The notes under the pieces are model-generated. The model was given only the letters and a program-made list of their open reading frames with translations, was not told the origin of the DNA and did not search any database. Of a DNA stretch of 37,500 nucleotides, positions 10,121 through 20,380 are shown piece after piece. The DNA is from Cryptococcus deneoformans JEC21. Its lineage: Eukaryota > Basidiomycota > Tremellomycetes > Tremellales > Cryptococcaceae. Position numbers and translations under genes: made by a program. Each line of letters begins with the position of its first letter. Positions within the stretch are counted from its first letter, which is position 1. The stretch covers positions 1,240,001 through 1,277,500 of the forward strand of contig NC_006687.1 in the NCBI RefSeq assembly GCF_000091045.1, written 5' to 3'.

Positions 10121-12363
10121 TCAAGCACGACCTTTTGCCCAAAGGCCCAATCCTCCAATGACAACAACAGCAGCTACCACGCCCCACTTCCAAACCCCAT
10201 TCTTCGCCCACCAAGTCTGCATACCTTTAGCACTCTCTACACTTATCCCAAACGTCTTTTCCACAAGCCACCCAATGCCAAGGCTGCTGCCCCTAGACTT
10301 CCCTTGGGAATATGAAAAAGGCGAAGAAGATACCTTGGGGAAAAGGGATTGACAAGCTTTTTCTTGCTCTGCCTTCTCGAGTGATCGACGACGCCGACGA
10401 GGCCTCGCTTTGAACGTACTCCCCTTCCCTCTTCCGCTTCCCGACTCACTCAAGCCCACAGATCGTCCTCCTGATTCTCTCCTTTGGGCAACACGTCTCG
10501 ACAGGTTGGCTTCCCACTCTCCACCACCCTGGGCTCTTGCAACAGTCGGCATGGGATTACCTCCAAAACAGTAGCTGGAGGAAGCGGAGGCGTAGGCCGA
10601 GGCAGAGGCTGAGACGGAGATTGGAGACATAGAGGTAGAGGGTGGCCCACTGAGCGAATAACGCCAAGCAAGGAAAGACGCGGTAGACTGGTGAATGAGG
10701 GTTGAAGGGGATGACAAGAGGTTGCAAAGAGTGCGGGCGGCTGAGCTCATAGGAGCTGTTCCTTCTCGCAATATGGATGGAGACCGAGAAGTTCGAGCAG
10801 AGTGAGTACTATGTGTGGAAGCAGGATCTGCCGCAGATTCCGAGCTTGTCAATGGCGAGCAAAAGTGTTGAGAGGCAAAGTATCCATCCATATCGTCCCT
10901 AGCGCGAGGTGTAGGCTCGTGCAGTCTGGAATCTGATATCTGGGATGGATGTGTGGCTCGCTCTGAGACTGCGCTCGGAGTAGACGAGATGGATTCATGA
11001 ATAGAATCGTTTGCAGATATCCTTGTGACGGGAGTCATTCTCTCGAGGTTGCCACTTGATTCTACAAGTTACATCAGCGCTGGTCATGAAACAAGAGCAG
11101 AAAGATAACCTACCCCGATTGTCAAAGACAACCACAGCATGCACCCAATCTTCTCGATTTGCATACCCAGCTATCAGTCTTCGTAACTCACTCTCTATCT
11201 CGCGTGAAGGTGGCGGTACAGGACTCAAAAGGGCATTCAATGTCTGATATGCCTGATACACTTTACTTTGCACCTATAACTGAGATTAGTTTCATCATCC
11301 CCTTCCCCAATTATATGCTTACTTGATCAATTTCAAGACTTGTAATAAGCCTTATCGCCACTCTACCATCACTGATAATCCCAAGGGCCCCCCCATCAAG
11401 TTTGACCATCTCCACACATTCTTTGACCTCCTTCAAAACTTTTTCAATCTCGTCCTTCGTCCCAATAAGAGCTACAGTAACAACACCTCGTCTTTCCTCT
11501 TTTCCATCTTCCATCTCCACGTCACGATTTGGCCATCGCTGTAAACTCAAATGAAGGCTCAGACTCTCGGTCGGCAAGCTCAATTGCGGCAATACCAAAT
11601 CACCACCTACATCGTCATTGGCATCAGCATCGTCCTCTCCAACAGGAGATGCCGCCGACGATGCCCTCGAGAGGGAGGAAAGAGAAGCCACATAGCTCGG
11701 CATACTAGCAAAGCTCATAGGCGATCCAGGTTCTGAGGGAGGTAAAGAAGGTGATGTCGGCGTGGCTGGTCGTGGGAGATCGCGAAGCCGCAAGTGGTGC
11801 AATGTATGCTCTCTTAAACGAGCGGGATCATGGACGTGTTGGTGGTGGTGATGATGTTGATGATGTTGGGATGTACGAGGTCTCGATGCAGGGTCGTCTG
11901 TAGAAACACTTGGAGAGACACCGTCAAAAGGGTGGATCGTATGTTCTGGGCTGGGCGTGATGGCGAGATTAGCCTCAGTGTCAATAGTACCGCCAGATTG
12001 GATATCACCAGGGGATACCGTCTCTGTACTGCTTGAGTCGCTTGGTGAACGTTCAGTTTGTCCGTTGGTAGGCTCTGACTCATCGATCTCCATATTATTT
12101 GTGGCTTCATCTTCCCGGGATGTTTCCATGAGATCTGTGGCAATCGCCATCGCTGCTGATTGATGCTCCTTTTCAGACTGCGATATAGGGCTCCTTGAGA
12201 TGAGTTCACTACCCCACTCGCTCATACTCTGTACGCCATAGTCGCCTGCGACATCACTGTCGCGCGCCCCTGGGCCGGGTGGCGACTCGCGCTGATAAGC
12301 CCGTGCGGCTTCTGCAGTCTTCTGGCGCTGCTTATGCCTCGCTCTAAGGTTGGTCGGGAACAT
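10121..12363 (-). CDS. unrecognised tail-anchored membrane protein, low-complexity N-terminus
   Basis: I do not recognise this family. I place three exons: 12363-11323, 11273-11114 and 11061-10121, joining in frame to 713 aa, with GTAAGC and GTAGGT donors. The N-terminal 250 residues are Ser/Thr/Glu-rich with a histidine cluster at about 167-178. A region near residues 290-400 looks folded: alternating beta and helix with VVTVALIGTKDEIEKVLKEV, then a helical part spanning the exon 1-2 junction. The third quarter is Ser/Ala-rich and carries a basic run (RPRRRRR) near residue 600. The last 24 residues form one hydrophobic segment (about 692-708, GVVAAVVVIGGLGL) followed by WAKGRA, with no signal peptide. 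This is the layout of a tail-anchored protein of the ER, mitochondrial outer membrane or peroxisome. The short basic tail fits mitochondria or peroxisomes slightly better. The gene model is well supported; the function is unknown. Confidence 0.75.
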
Positions 12364-13113
12364 GCTTTATATGCTGAGGTGGCGCAGCTGGACAAGTGTA
12401 TATAGATGTGGATGAAAGAACAAAGGATCGGCGGAAGTTGTGGGGATTTACTAGCTATATTGGCAAGTGGTTACGTGCTGAAGCCTGAGGTGTGACGCGT
12501 GACTTGGGACGACTTGAATCTTATCGTCGGCCGACCTTTATAAACGTCGCCCGCCGCTCTCGTCTGATATTGTTGTAATGTTCTCGAGATGCATTCGCAT
12601 ACCTCTTGAGAGCGCTTGGGATGGGGATACCGGATGCCAAGAATGGATATCTGTGGCTTGTAGATACACGCCCGCCTGCCACTTTCGTTCCCCACTCGCG
12701 GCGCGGGAGCTCCAACGAACATAAGGCCAAGCATGCTCAGCCGTCGGCAAACGATACACGCACGAGCGCGACGCGTTTCTGCTTATACATATCACATATC
12801 TGCTGTTAGCATACAGCTATCGTCTGTACAGTGGTGATAATGGCTGATGGCACTGCATTGCTGTGGATATATACAATGTTCCGCCCTCCCTTCTCACGTT
12901 GTTATGGGCGTATCCATCGCCTTAGTTCTCCCAGATCTTCCCCCTGTAGTTCTGTAGATCTCTGTTAGCTCGTCCCAAAGGACACAGCTCCGTCTGACAG
13001 GGGAAAAAGATATTCTAAAACAGATACATACATTACCATCGTATGCCGCCATCATATTATACTATTTATTGAATCTATTCTTATCCATCCCCGCTTACGA
13101 TAGCCTTGCATTA
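12364..13113. other. intergenic, promoter of the tail-anchored gene
   Basis: The stretch of 750 bp lies between two minus-strand genes. The right part (about 12,900-13,113) is AT-rich and probably the 3' UTR of the acyltransferase gene. The left part is the likely promoter of the tail-anchored gene and contains ACGCGT at about 12,494 and 12,770. Overlapping open frames at 12,471-12,810 on both strands look like chance. Confidence 0.45.
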
Positions 13114-14599
13114 TTAAACCTTGACCAACAACTCATCCACATTATCCTTGCCTTCAATTAGCCTTTTCAAGATGACAACGAAAAGCCATTCAATGTCTTT
13201 GACATCCTCTTTTGTAACCGCCGCACCCTCCAAATAAATCGTATTCAACCTCAACCCCTTCTCGTGACCCAAAACGGCCGTCGAAAATCCGGCCGTGGCC
13301 AATGAACCGCCAATCTGGACCCACGCCACGTCTTTTGCGTTTTCCGGTAACTTGACATGGCCCAAGTTTGAAAAGCTGAGAGCTTCACCAAACGGTTTCT
13401 CGGATGCAGCTTCGTTGAGGAAAAAGTCCTCCCACTTGGTCGGTCGGTGCGGATCAGCGTGAGGGGGATCGTACACTCCGTCAGGGACTTGCTCGAGGAT
13501 ACCCATACGCATTCGAGCACTCTCGATACTTTCTGGATCCATGAGGTAATTAAAAACATTCTTCGCTACCACCCAAAAGCTTTCGCCGGGGGTGAATTGA
13601 ATGTCAAATTGGTATGAGCTGACATAATTGCCCATGCAATATGCATGTCCGAGTTTGTAATCACGCTCGGATCGAGGAGTGCTGGCGGTAAGTCTAAAAG
13701 GAGAAAGGGTGTGCCGGAATTTAGACCAGATGGCAAGCGCGTAAATAGACTTGAGGACTGCGTGCAGAGCGAGGATGTTATGCGCTCTGGCGACTTGTTT
13801 CAAAGAGGCCATTTGATCGGCAGGGATGGAGAGAAGAGAGTAACCGGGTGAACAGTTGAAAGGGGATTCGCGCACATGTGTAGCCGGCCAAGTTGCGCCG
13901 GTCGAAAAGAACCTTTGGATAAAAAAAGGCAGACGAGGAAGAATAAGATGTTGCCAGACCATTGGAAGCAAAAAGGAGAGAGATGGCTTGATATTCATTG
14001 TATCTTCCAGGCGAGGGATGGTCTCGAGTTTTTCGTAAGGGAGTTGGGAAACATCCTTTGCGAGAAGAGCATCAAAGAAGATGCTGAGCCCTTTACCGTC
14101 GACTATAAGATGGTCCGCGACGAGTGTGATGTACGTCGTACTTTTCTTAAGGCTAGTATCGATTGTCACTTGCCACAATGGACGACTATTCAGGTCGTCT
14201 GTTGACTTTTTCTGCCCATTCTTCTGAAGGATATTTCCGATCTCCACTGAATCATCATCTTCGGGCTGGTATTCTGCTTCATCAAGGATATCCTCTGCAG
14301 GCCAAGGTTTTTCCCTAAGCACTTCAACGGGATTCGTTGTACGGTGACCCTCAATGCGAACGTAGAGCAGAGGGAAGTGCTCTTGCAGCTCGGCAATACG
14401 CTGCTCTAGAAAAGTCCTGGAAGGCGCCGCGTCGGATGGATAGGATGCTGCGATGGCAAGAATAGGAGGGTAGCCTGCGTTGCGGCGCGTGAGACTGAAT
14501 CGTTCGTGGAGAGAAACTTGAAGTTGGAAAAGAATGAGCTGTGAGCTGTCAAGGGGGCAAGAAAGAGGGACACGTACCAGGACGCGTTTGAGTTGGCAT
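13114..14599 (-). CDS. alcohol acetyltransferase/condensation-type acyltransferase
   Basis: This is a CoA-dependent acyltransferase of the fungal alcohol-acetyltransferase (AATase) or condensation-domain superfamily. Two exons (14599-14578 and 14516-13114) give 474 aa. The tiny first exon (MPTQTRP plus one base) joins through a GTACGT donor and a TTCAAG acceptor to VSLHERFSLTRRNAGY, the usual family opening. The active-site motif HxxxDG is intact at residues 143-148 (ADHLIVDGKG). Near the C-terminus SFSNLGHVKLP matches the conserved Ser-Asn-x-Gly strand of the family. There is no signal peptide or clear membrane span. The family acetylates alcohols, sterols or other small acceptors, and the substrate cannot be read from the sequence. 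An alternative is a stand-alone condensation domain used in secondary metabolism, but no such cluster surrounds it. Confidence 0.8.
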
Positions 14600-15308
14600 G
14601 TTCGCGCTGCTGTGGTATATTGCTATTAGTGGGGGCGTTGGGTATACAGGTATATCTGGGAGATCAAGAAATGGGCAATGTGACAGCTAAAATTACATAT
14701 ATATCGGGAAGGATTGTGCATACTTAAACATATACTTTATGTCTTATAACGATACGCATTCGTACCCATGTGATGACCCTCGGCCACGGGTGGTGGAAAG
14801 AGCGCCCGCCAACGGCCAACCGCCAGGTCTCGGCGCCGGCGCCAGCGCGAAGCAATTAGAAATAGAGAAAAATAGTTAAGCGTTGTTCATCTATACGTAA
14901 TAGACCCTCATCCCTCGCTCTTGTTGGCGGCACCCATCTCCGCGCGTTCATTGGCCCTGCTGAGAGCCTCAAAAATTCGTAGGCACTCACAACATTCACA
15001 CTGCGTACTGCTTTAGAGGACAGTGTTTAATGGATAGTTGATGGTGGATGAGCCGTGGGCGTTGTGAGAGGCAAAAGGGGCAGGCGGTTGGTCATGGACC
15101 TCAAGCACGGCTACCTGTAACAAATACGTACGGTACAAAGCCGTCGGATGAGAATCAATCTTCTTCGTTTTTTAACATTCAGCACATGATCGTACACAAT
15201 CAAGTTTCGTCCGTCTACAATCTACTGTCCGTCTAATAAACGCATTATAGGGAAATGAATATAGACTTCTTACGGTACATCACTTGATTGAACACACCAC
15301 CATCTTAA
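14600..15308. other. intergenic between acyltransferase 5' end and ceramide synthase 3' end
   Basis: About 700 bp. It includes the acyltransferase promoter (left) and the 3' UTR of the first ceramide synthase (right). A GC-rich patch with a partial palindrome (GGCGCCGGCGCC) lies near 14,833. I see no gene; the open frame at 15,048-15,236 is short and unsupported. Confidence 0.45.
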
Positions 15309-17168
15309 TCATTCTTCCTTTGCTTCATCCCCTTCAACATCATCTTCATCATCCGACCTTTCATCCTTCCTATCATTCAAAAACACTGCTCTTGCCAGGA
15401 TCCTCAAGATGAGAAAATACCAAACCAAGTTGAGCAACTGCAACAAAAAGATCGGGATGAAGATCTGCCACTTCATCCACCAATCGATCCATCGGTCGTT
15501 CCAGGGATCAAATGTCGTTCGGTCCGGGAAGGGGATGAGGTCAAATTGGGTCCAGACGGAGTGGAGGATGACGATGTTTAGATAGTGTCTCATATACCTT
15601 TTAAAAAAACTCAATGTCAACATACAGGCCAAATTAACCCCGAAATGAGGGATGCACTCACGTCCAGACGATGGTGAACCACGCGAACAAGGGGACAGAA
15701 TAGAATTCTGAAACATAGTTGACGCATTTGGCAAGCTGTACTCAAAAAGTTAGATAATCATCCAAGTTACGGACGAGACGTTTTGAGCAGAAAAAGGTAG
15801 GCTTACACCAAGGAATAGGTCTGACACATCCATGGTGATGAAAATCGCCACACCAATGTAGGTCAGCTATGCAAAGCGGGTCAACATCCATCTAGACACG
15901 ATTCAAAATCTGTCCGACATACATAGACTGTGTAACTCCATCCAATGAGCCAAAGAGTAACGATATGCTGTACATCTCTCATTACTTGTTGTTCACTCGC
16001 AGAAGCAAGTCAACAAAAGGACTCACATGTGCCACAAGCTCCTTGTAATCCTTTCTCGGCTTTTCAATCTTGGCAATCATAATGATCGTCTGCTGGAGCC
16101 AATATGACGCTTGGAGGAGATAATAAGTTTTGAGATGGGAGGTCATCTCCCGGTGAGGATATTCTAACCAGAAATGCTCTGTCTTAAACCCTGTATTCCC
16201 ATCAGCCGCCGCTTTTGGAAAGCAACAGAGAGACGCTGGGGAAACGTACACCAGATGGGAAGATCGCGCATGACATACTGGGAGATGATTAGCGACGTTT
16301 TATCATAAGGATGAGATGCACTTACAAGACCGTACACTCCAAGGATTCCAAAGTAGAAGATGGCATACCCCTCTATATTTTTTGTTCAGTATCGACGGCT
16401 TGTTCGCTGTGGAAGTCAGACGTACGCTCAGTGAACCGTACAATCTTTTGACCTTTTACTCCTAGGGCCCTGGCCATTGGCCGTAAGACCCGGGTCGTCA
16501 TAAACTGTCTCACGCTATAGCGATAATCTGTAAGTGTCTGCATCATTTGACGGTGCAATATACGTGTAGGACTCACAATGTGCAAAAGATCACATAGTGT
16601 GCCAGGAAAGCGAAATCCCACCATGATTTACCGTACCTCCCATCTTCCAATTTGTTTGAAGGCAAGATAAAGTGCTCAAATACATTTGGCACTTGCGAGT
16701 GGTTGATGATACCGTATGTGCTTAAGAGATGGTGCAGCAGATAAAGGGATGGAGCGATAAGAGAAAGCTTGAAGGAAGAGGCTAGGAAGGATGAATCTGG
16801 CTGTCAGTAAAGAATAATAATGGATCGGGACAAAAGAGGGCGAGGAGCAGCAACTGACCGGGAGCCAAGAGCCATCTACCAGTCTTGATATCGCTCCACA
16901 GTCCTTTCGATCGATACCGATCACCTTCTGTTGGACGTCGGCGGCCGGGTAAAGGTTTCACTGCAGATTCGGGTGAAGATTGCCGGTTGTGGTTGAGAGG
17001 TATCTGGCTGTACGTTGTGCGTGGTGCATCAGCTTACTCGCCTTACAAAACAACCCGGCAGTACAAATTACGACGTATGAGAGGCTATAGGGGCAGAGCG
17101 ACTTACTCGAGGGCCACAGTCACGCTGGACGCCCGCCTTCGGTGAAGATGTTTATGTCCTTGGGACAT
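15309..17168 (-). CDS. CER3: ceramide synthase (Lag1/Lac1, TLC domain), tandem copy 1
   Basis: Ceramide synthase N-acylates sphingoid bases with acyl-CoA in the ER. I place eleven exons: 17168-17107, 17007-16859, 16781-16577, 16514-16426, 16372-16326, 16277-16250, 16190-16027, 15967-15923, 15866-15807, 15735-15662 and 15597-15309, giving 403 aa. The TLC domain has the Lag1 motif with the active-site pair His248-His249 followed by IVTLWLIGWSY, and the conserved MDVSD acidic motif. Upstream is the conserved KSWWDFAFLAHYVIFC segment, and several membrane helices can be seen. The C-terminus is acidic (DDEDDVEGDEAKEE). The neighbour at 18,050 is a paralogue with matching intron positions. The name CER3 rests on my recollection that C. 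neoformans CER2 and CER3 are adjacent and that CER3 is nearer GPA3. Exon 3 has an alternative in-frame acceptor 15 nt upstream. Confidence 0.9.
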
Positions 17169-18049
17169 CCTGGGACAGCTGCTTTATGTCAAGTAGCGGT
17201 GATACAATGTCGACAGGACAGAAAAGTCAGTCAATAAAACTGAAAAAAAACATATCTGCAGGTCAGAGTCAGAGTTATATACGCCAGAGCGGGCATGGAA
17301 AGGATAGGCCGGTTAGGGCGAGGGTTCGTTGCGTTGGGGATGTTTTCCTCAATCTGCGGACGCTGTCTGACGAACAAACGACAAGGTCTGTGCATTGTGT
17401 CTGCCTGTTGTGCGTGCCCATGACGAAGATCTGTGTGGGAATGATGCAAAGCAGTTAATGGTTGCTGAGAGCAGTTCTTTCCTCCCTGTTGCAAACAAAG
17501 GAGTAGCGGGTCCTGGCAGTCTGCAGTTTTAATGTGATGGCCGTCGGCTTATGCGAGTAGGGTCAAGTTATTAGGGAATTTGTGAAGAAGCGGGCTTGTC
17601 AGTAGATGGCCGCCCCGCCGCCGCTCTTCTCAGGGCGCATTTTCATGACGCGTATCCTCAGTTCCTCACTTTTTGTTCTCCCTGAATGAGCCATCCAAGA
17701 TCAGTCTATATCAGAGCATCGGTAACATTTGAACATGACCAAACACTTTCATTAAAAGGATAGACAATGGATTAGATGAATATGCAGATGCCAAGATCCA
17801 TCACTATGTACACTGACAAACAGCTGTACCTAGACACCTTGCACGAACGCTGTTTAAAAGTAACAGAAACATGTGTGTATGTGTTGTGTGTGTGCGTGTG
17901 TAAATGGTAATTGCGGCGATGGTCCCATCCCCCATTGCGCCTTTTCTTTGCCTACTCGGTCGAAATGCTCGAATCATCCCTTCGGAAACATCACCCAAGC
18001 AAGCCACGATCACCCCCATCCCAGCGAGCTATTCCCTCTTTTTAGTCGG
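17169..18049. other. intergenic between the two ceramide synthases
   Basis: About 880 bp holding the promoter of copy 1 (left) and the 3' UTR of copy 2 (right). There is no remnant of a third copy and no transposon. A TG-rich tract lies at 17,872-17,901. Open frames at 17,186-17,494 on both strands are overlapping shadows with no family signature. Confidence 0.5.
17872..17901. repeat. imperfect TG-rich microsatellite
   Basis: This is an interrupted TG tract of about 30 nt, some 150 bp beyond the stop of ceramide synthase copy 2, probably in its 3' UTR. It is simple-sequence DNA and I infer no function. Confidence 0.75.
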
Positions 18050-20009
18050 TTACTCAGCCTTCACCTTCACTTCCTCCTCCTCCTCCTCCTCATCCTCCGA
18101 TCTCTCATCCTTCAAGTCTCTGTAAAATACAGCCCTCACCAAGATCCTCCAGATCAAAAAGTACCAGAACAAGTTGATCAGCTGGAGCAAAAAGATGGGA
18201 GTGAAGATCTGCCACTTCATCCACCAGCTGAGCCACTTGTCGTTCAAGGGGTCAAAGGCGGAACGTTCGGACGGACGGATGAGGTCAAATTGAGCCCAGA
18301 CGGACCAAAGAATCCAGATGTTGAGGTAGTGGCGGAAGTAACTGCGGGGCGGGAAATTAGAGCCTTGGAGCATTGATGCTGAAATTTCTGGATGGATACT
18401 TACGACCACACAAAGATGAACCACGCGAATACAGGGACAGACCAAAAGTCAGAAACGTAGTTGACACACTTTGCGAGCTGTATGGATTGTGAGCGACACA
18501 GCACACCTGTTTAATGGCCGGGCCCGCAGACATACGGCAAGGAAGACGTCGGAAACATCCATAGTAACGAAGATGGAGACACCAATGTAGGTAAGCTGTG
18601 AAAAGTCAGTCTGCGGCTAGACATCGATCGAGTATCGGAATCTTACATAAACGTTGTAACTCCATCCAACCAACCAGAGGGTCACAATGTGCTACCTCAT
18701 CATCAGCAAAGCCCTACATATCTTTCTCGTCTGATATGCCTACGTGAGCGACGAGTTCCTTGAAATCTTTCCTTGGCTTTTCAATCTTCGCGGCAAGGAG
18801 GATAGTCTGCTGGAGCCAGTAGGCAGCTTGCACGAGGTAATAAGTCTTAAGTTCCCAAGACATTTCTCGGTGAGGGTATTCGAGCCAGAAATGCTCAGTC
18901 TTGTACCCTGCAGTCCACATTAGCATTCTTTCCGCTTTTCGCGAGTAAGACAAAACTGAAAAGAGTTGGACTTACACCAAGTGGGCAAACCGCGCATGAC
19001 ATACTGCAGCGATTGTCAGCATCCCACACTAGTTTACTCCTCGGGTTGACCTACGACACCGAGAGAACCAAGGATACTAAAGTAGAAGCAAGCATAACCC
19101 TCTATTCTAAGGTCATTATCAATTCATTAAGGACGTTCTCAAAACGGCTTACGTTCTGTAAACCTCATGATCTTTCCGCCCTTGATACCCAAAGACATAG
19201 CCATAGGCCTAAACACCTTGAGAGTCATGAATTGTCTCACACTGTTTCCTTGTCAGACCTTATCCCTCTCTATCAAGTTCCTGCCCCATAAGGTCACTCA
19301 CAAGCTCCAGAAGATGATGTAATTTGCCAGGAAGACCAGGTCCCACCATGACTTGCCGTACCTTCCATCAGGCAAGCGGTTTGAAGGGAAGATAAGGTGT
19401 TCAAAAATATTGGGGGTGTCGGGACCGAGAATGCCATAGTGCACGAGAAGACGATGATTGAAATAGAGGATAGGAGCGATAAGCATGAGCTTGAATGATG
19501 ATGCTACAGAGTTTATGTTTTAACTCAAGCCTCTTCAATGCGCGGGCCGTGACCCGTTCGTAAAAGGTACAACACAAAAGACCTACATGGGATTAGCATC
19601 CATCTGCCAGTCTTGACATCGTCCCAGAAACCATTGGACTTGTAGATTTCGGGCAAAGCATCCCTGGTTCCCTTGCTCTTTGGTCGAGGACGGCTGGTGA
19701 GTGGCTTCACCTCCTCGACCGGTTGGCTATTTACCGAGGACACATTTCGTCAGTCTCGAACACTTGGGTGATATGTGATGCAGTATCTTACATAGAAGAT
19801 CCTTGCTCATGGTTCAACGGGATTTGGCTGATGACAGGAGCAAAACATTTAGTATTTGTTTATCCAACATGAGGACCCGCCGGAAACTTGTCTGCTTTCT
19901 GCGGGCGAGAAACCAGACATCGTGTGTGGAGTACTCACTTGAGGGCGTTGGTAACGCTTGACCTTCGCCGATGGCTGGGTTTATTTGGTGTCACCGCTGG
20001 GCCGGGCAT
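18050..20009 (-). CDS. CER2: ceramide synthase (Lag1/Lac1, TLC domain), tandem copy 2
   Basis: This is the paralogue of the gene at 15,309-17,168 and should have the same ER reaction, possibly with different acyl-CoA or base preference. I place twelve exons: 20009-19939, 19827-19792, 19726-19587, 19503-19302, 19241-19153, 19101-19055, 19003-18976, 18907-18744, 18691-18647, 18595-18536, 18477-18404 and 18341-18050, giving 415 aa. The active-site pair is His259-His260 followed by IVTLWLVGWSY, with the TMDVSD motif after it. All ten introns of copy 1 have a counterpart here; this copy has one extra intron (19,727-19,791) in the variable N-terminal region. The C-terminus is a run of Glu (SEDEEEEEEEVKVKAE). 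Its promoter is shared with the divergent sirtuin gene. The assignment of CER2 against CER3 is from memory of gene order. Confidence 0.9.
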
Positions 20010-20380
20010 TGTTGTTGTCGAGATGGGGCTGAAAGAATGCGAGGAAAGAAAAACAAACTAAAAGAAAAAAAGTCGAGGGCGGAGGATTCAGATCGCGTCG
20101 AGAGAAACGGACAAACCTCGGGCTACGTATACATATATGACGCGCCATAAACTGATTACAAAATGGGTCAGGGTGAATTAGGAAATTCTTCAGGGCCTGA
20201 TTAGAACATTTGGTGAAGAGTGATTAGAAAAATGCCCGCCTACGACATTGCGACTTCAGGGACGATTCTCATATCCGACACTCCAAAATCATCTGCCACA
20301 GCAACGCGTTTAATTCTATTTACTCATCTCTTTCCTCACATTTAAACTACTGCTGGCCAGCTATCGAAGAGTACCTCAAC
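20010..20380. promoter_or_regulatory. divergent promoter, ceramide synthase copy 2 / sirtuin
   Basis: Two start codons face away from each other across only 371 bp, so core promoters for both genes must lie here. An ACGCGT (MluI cell-cycle box type) sits at 20,304-20,309, 72 bp before the sirtuin ATG. Cell-cycle control would suit an Hst3/Hst4-type enzyme. The same hexamer occurs about as often as chance elsewhere in the window, so on its own this is weak. Confidence 0.55.

Noticed and set aside
20304..20309. ACGCGT cell-cycle box as firm evidence for sirtuin control
   Set aside because: The hexamer appears several times in the window, about what chance predicts, so it is kept only as a weak note.
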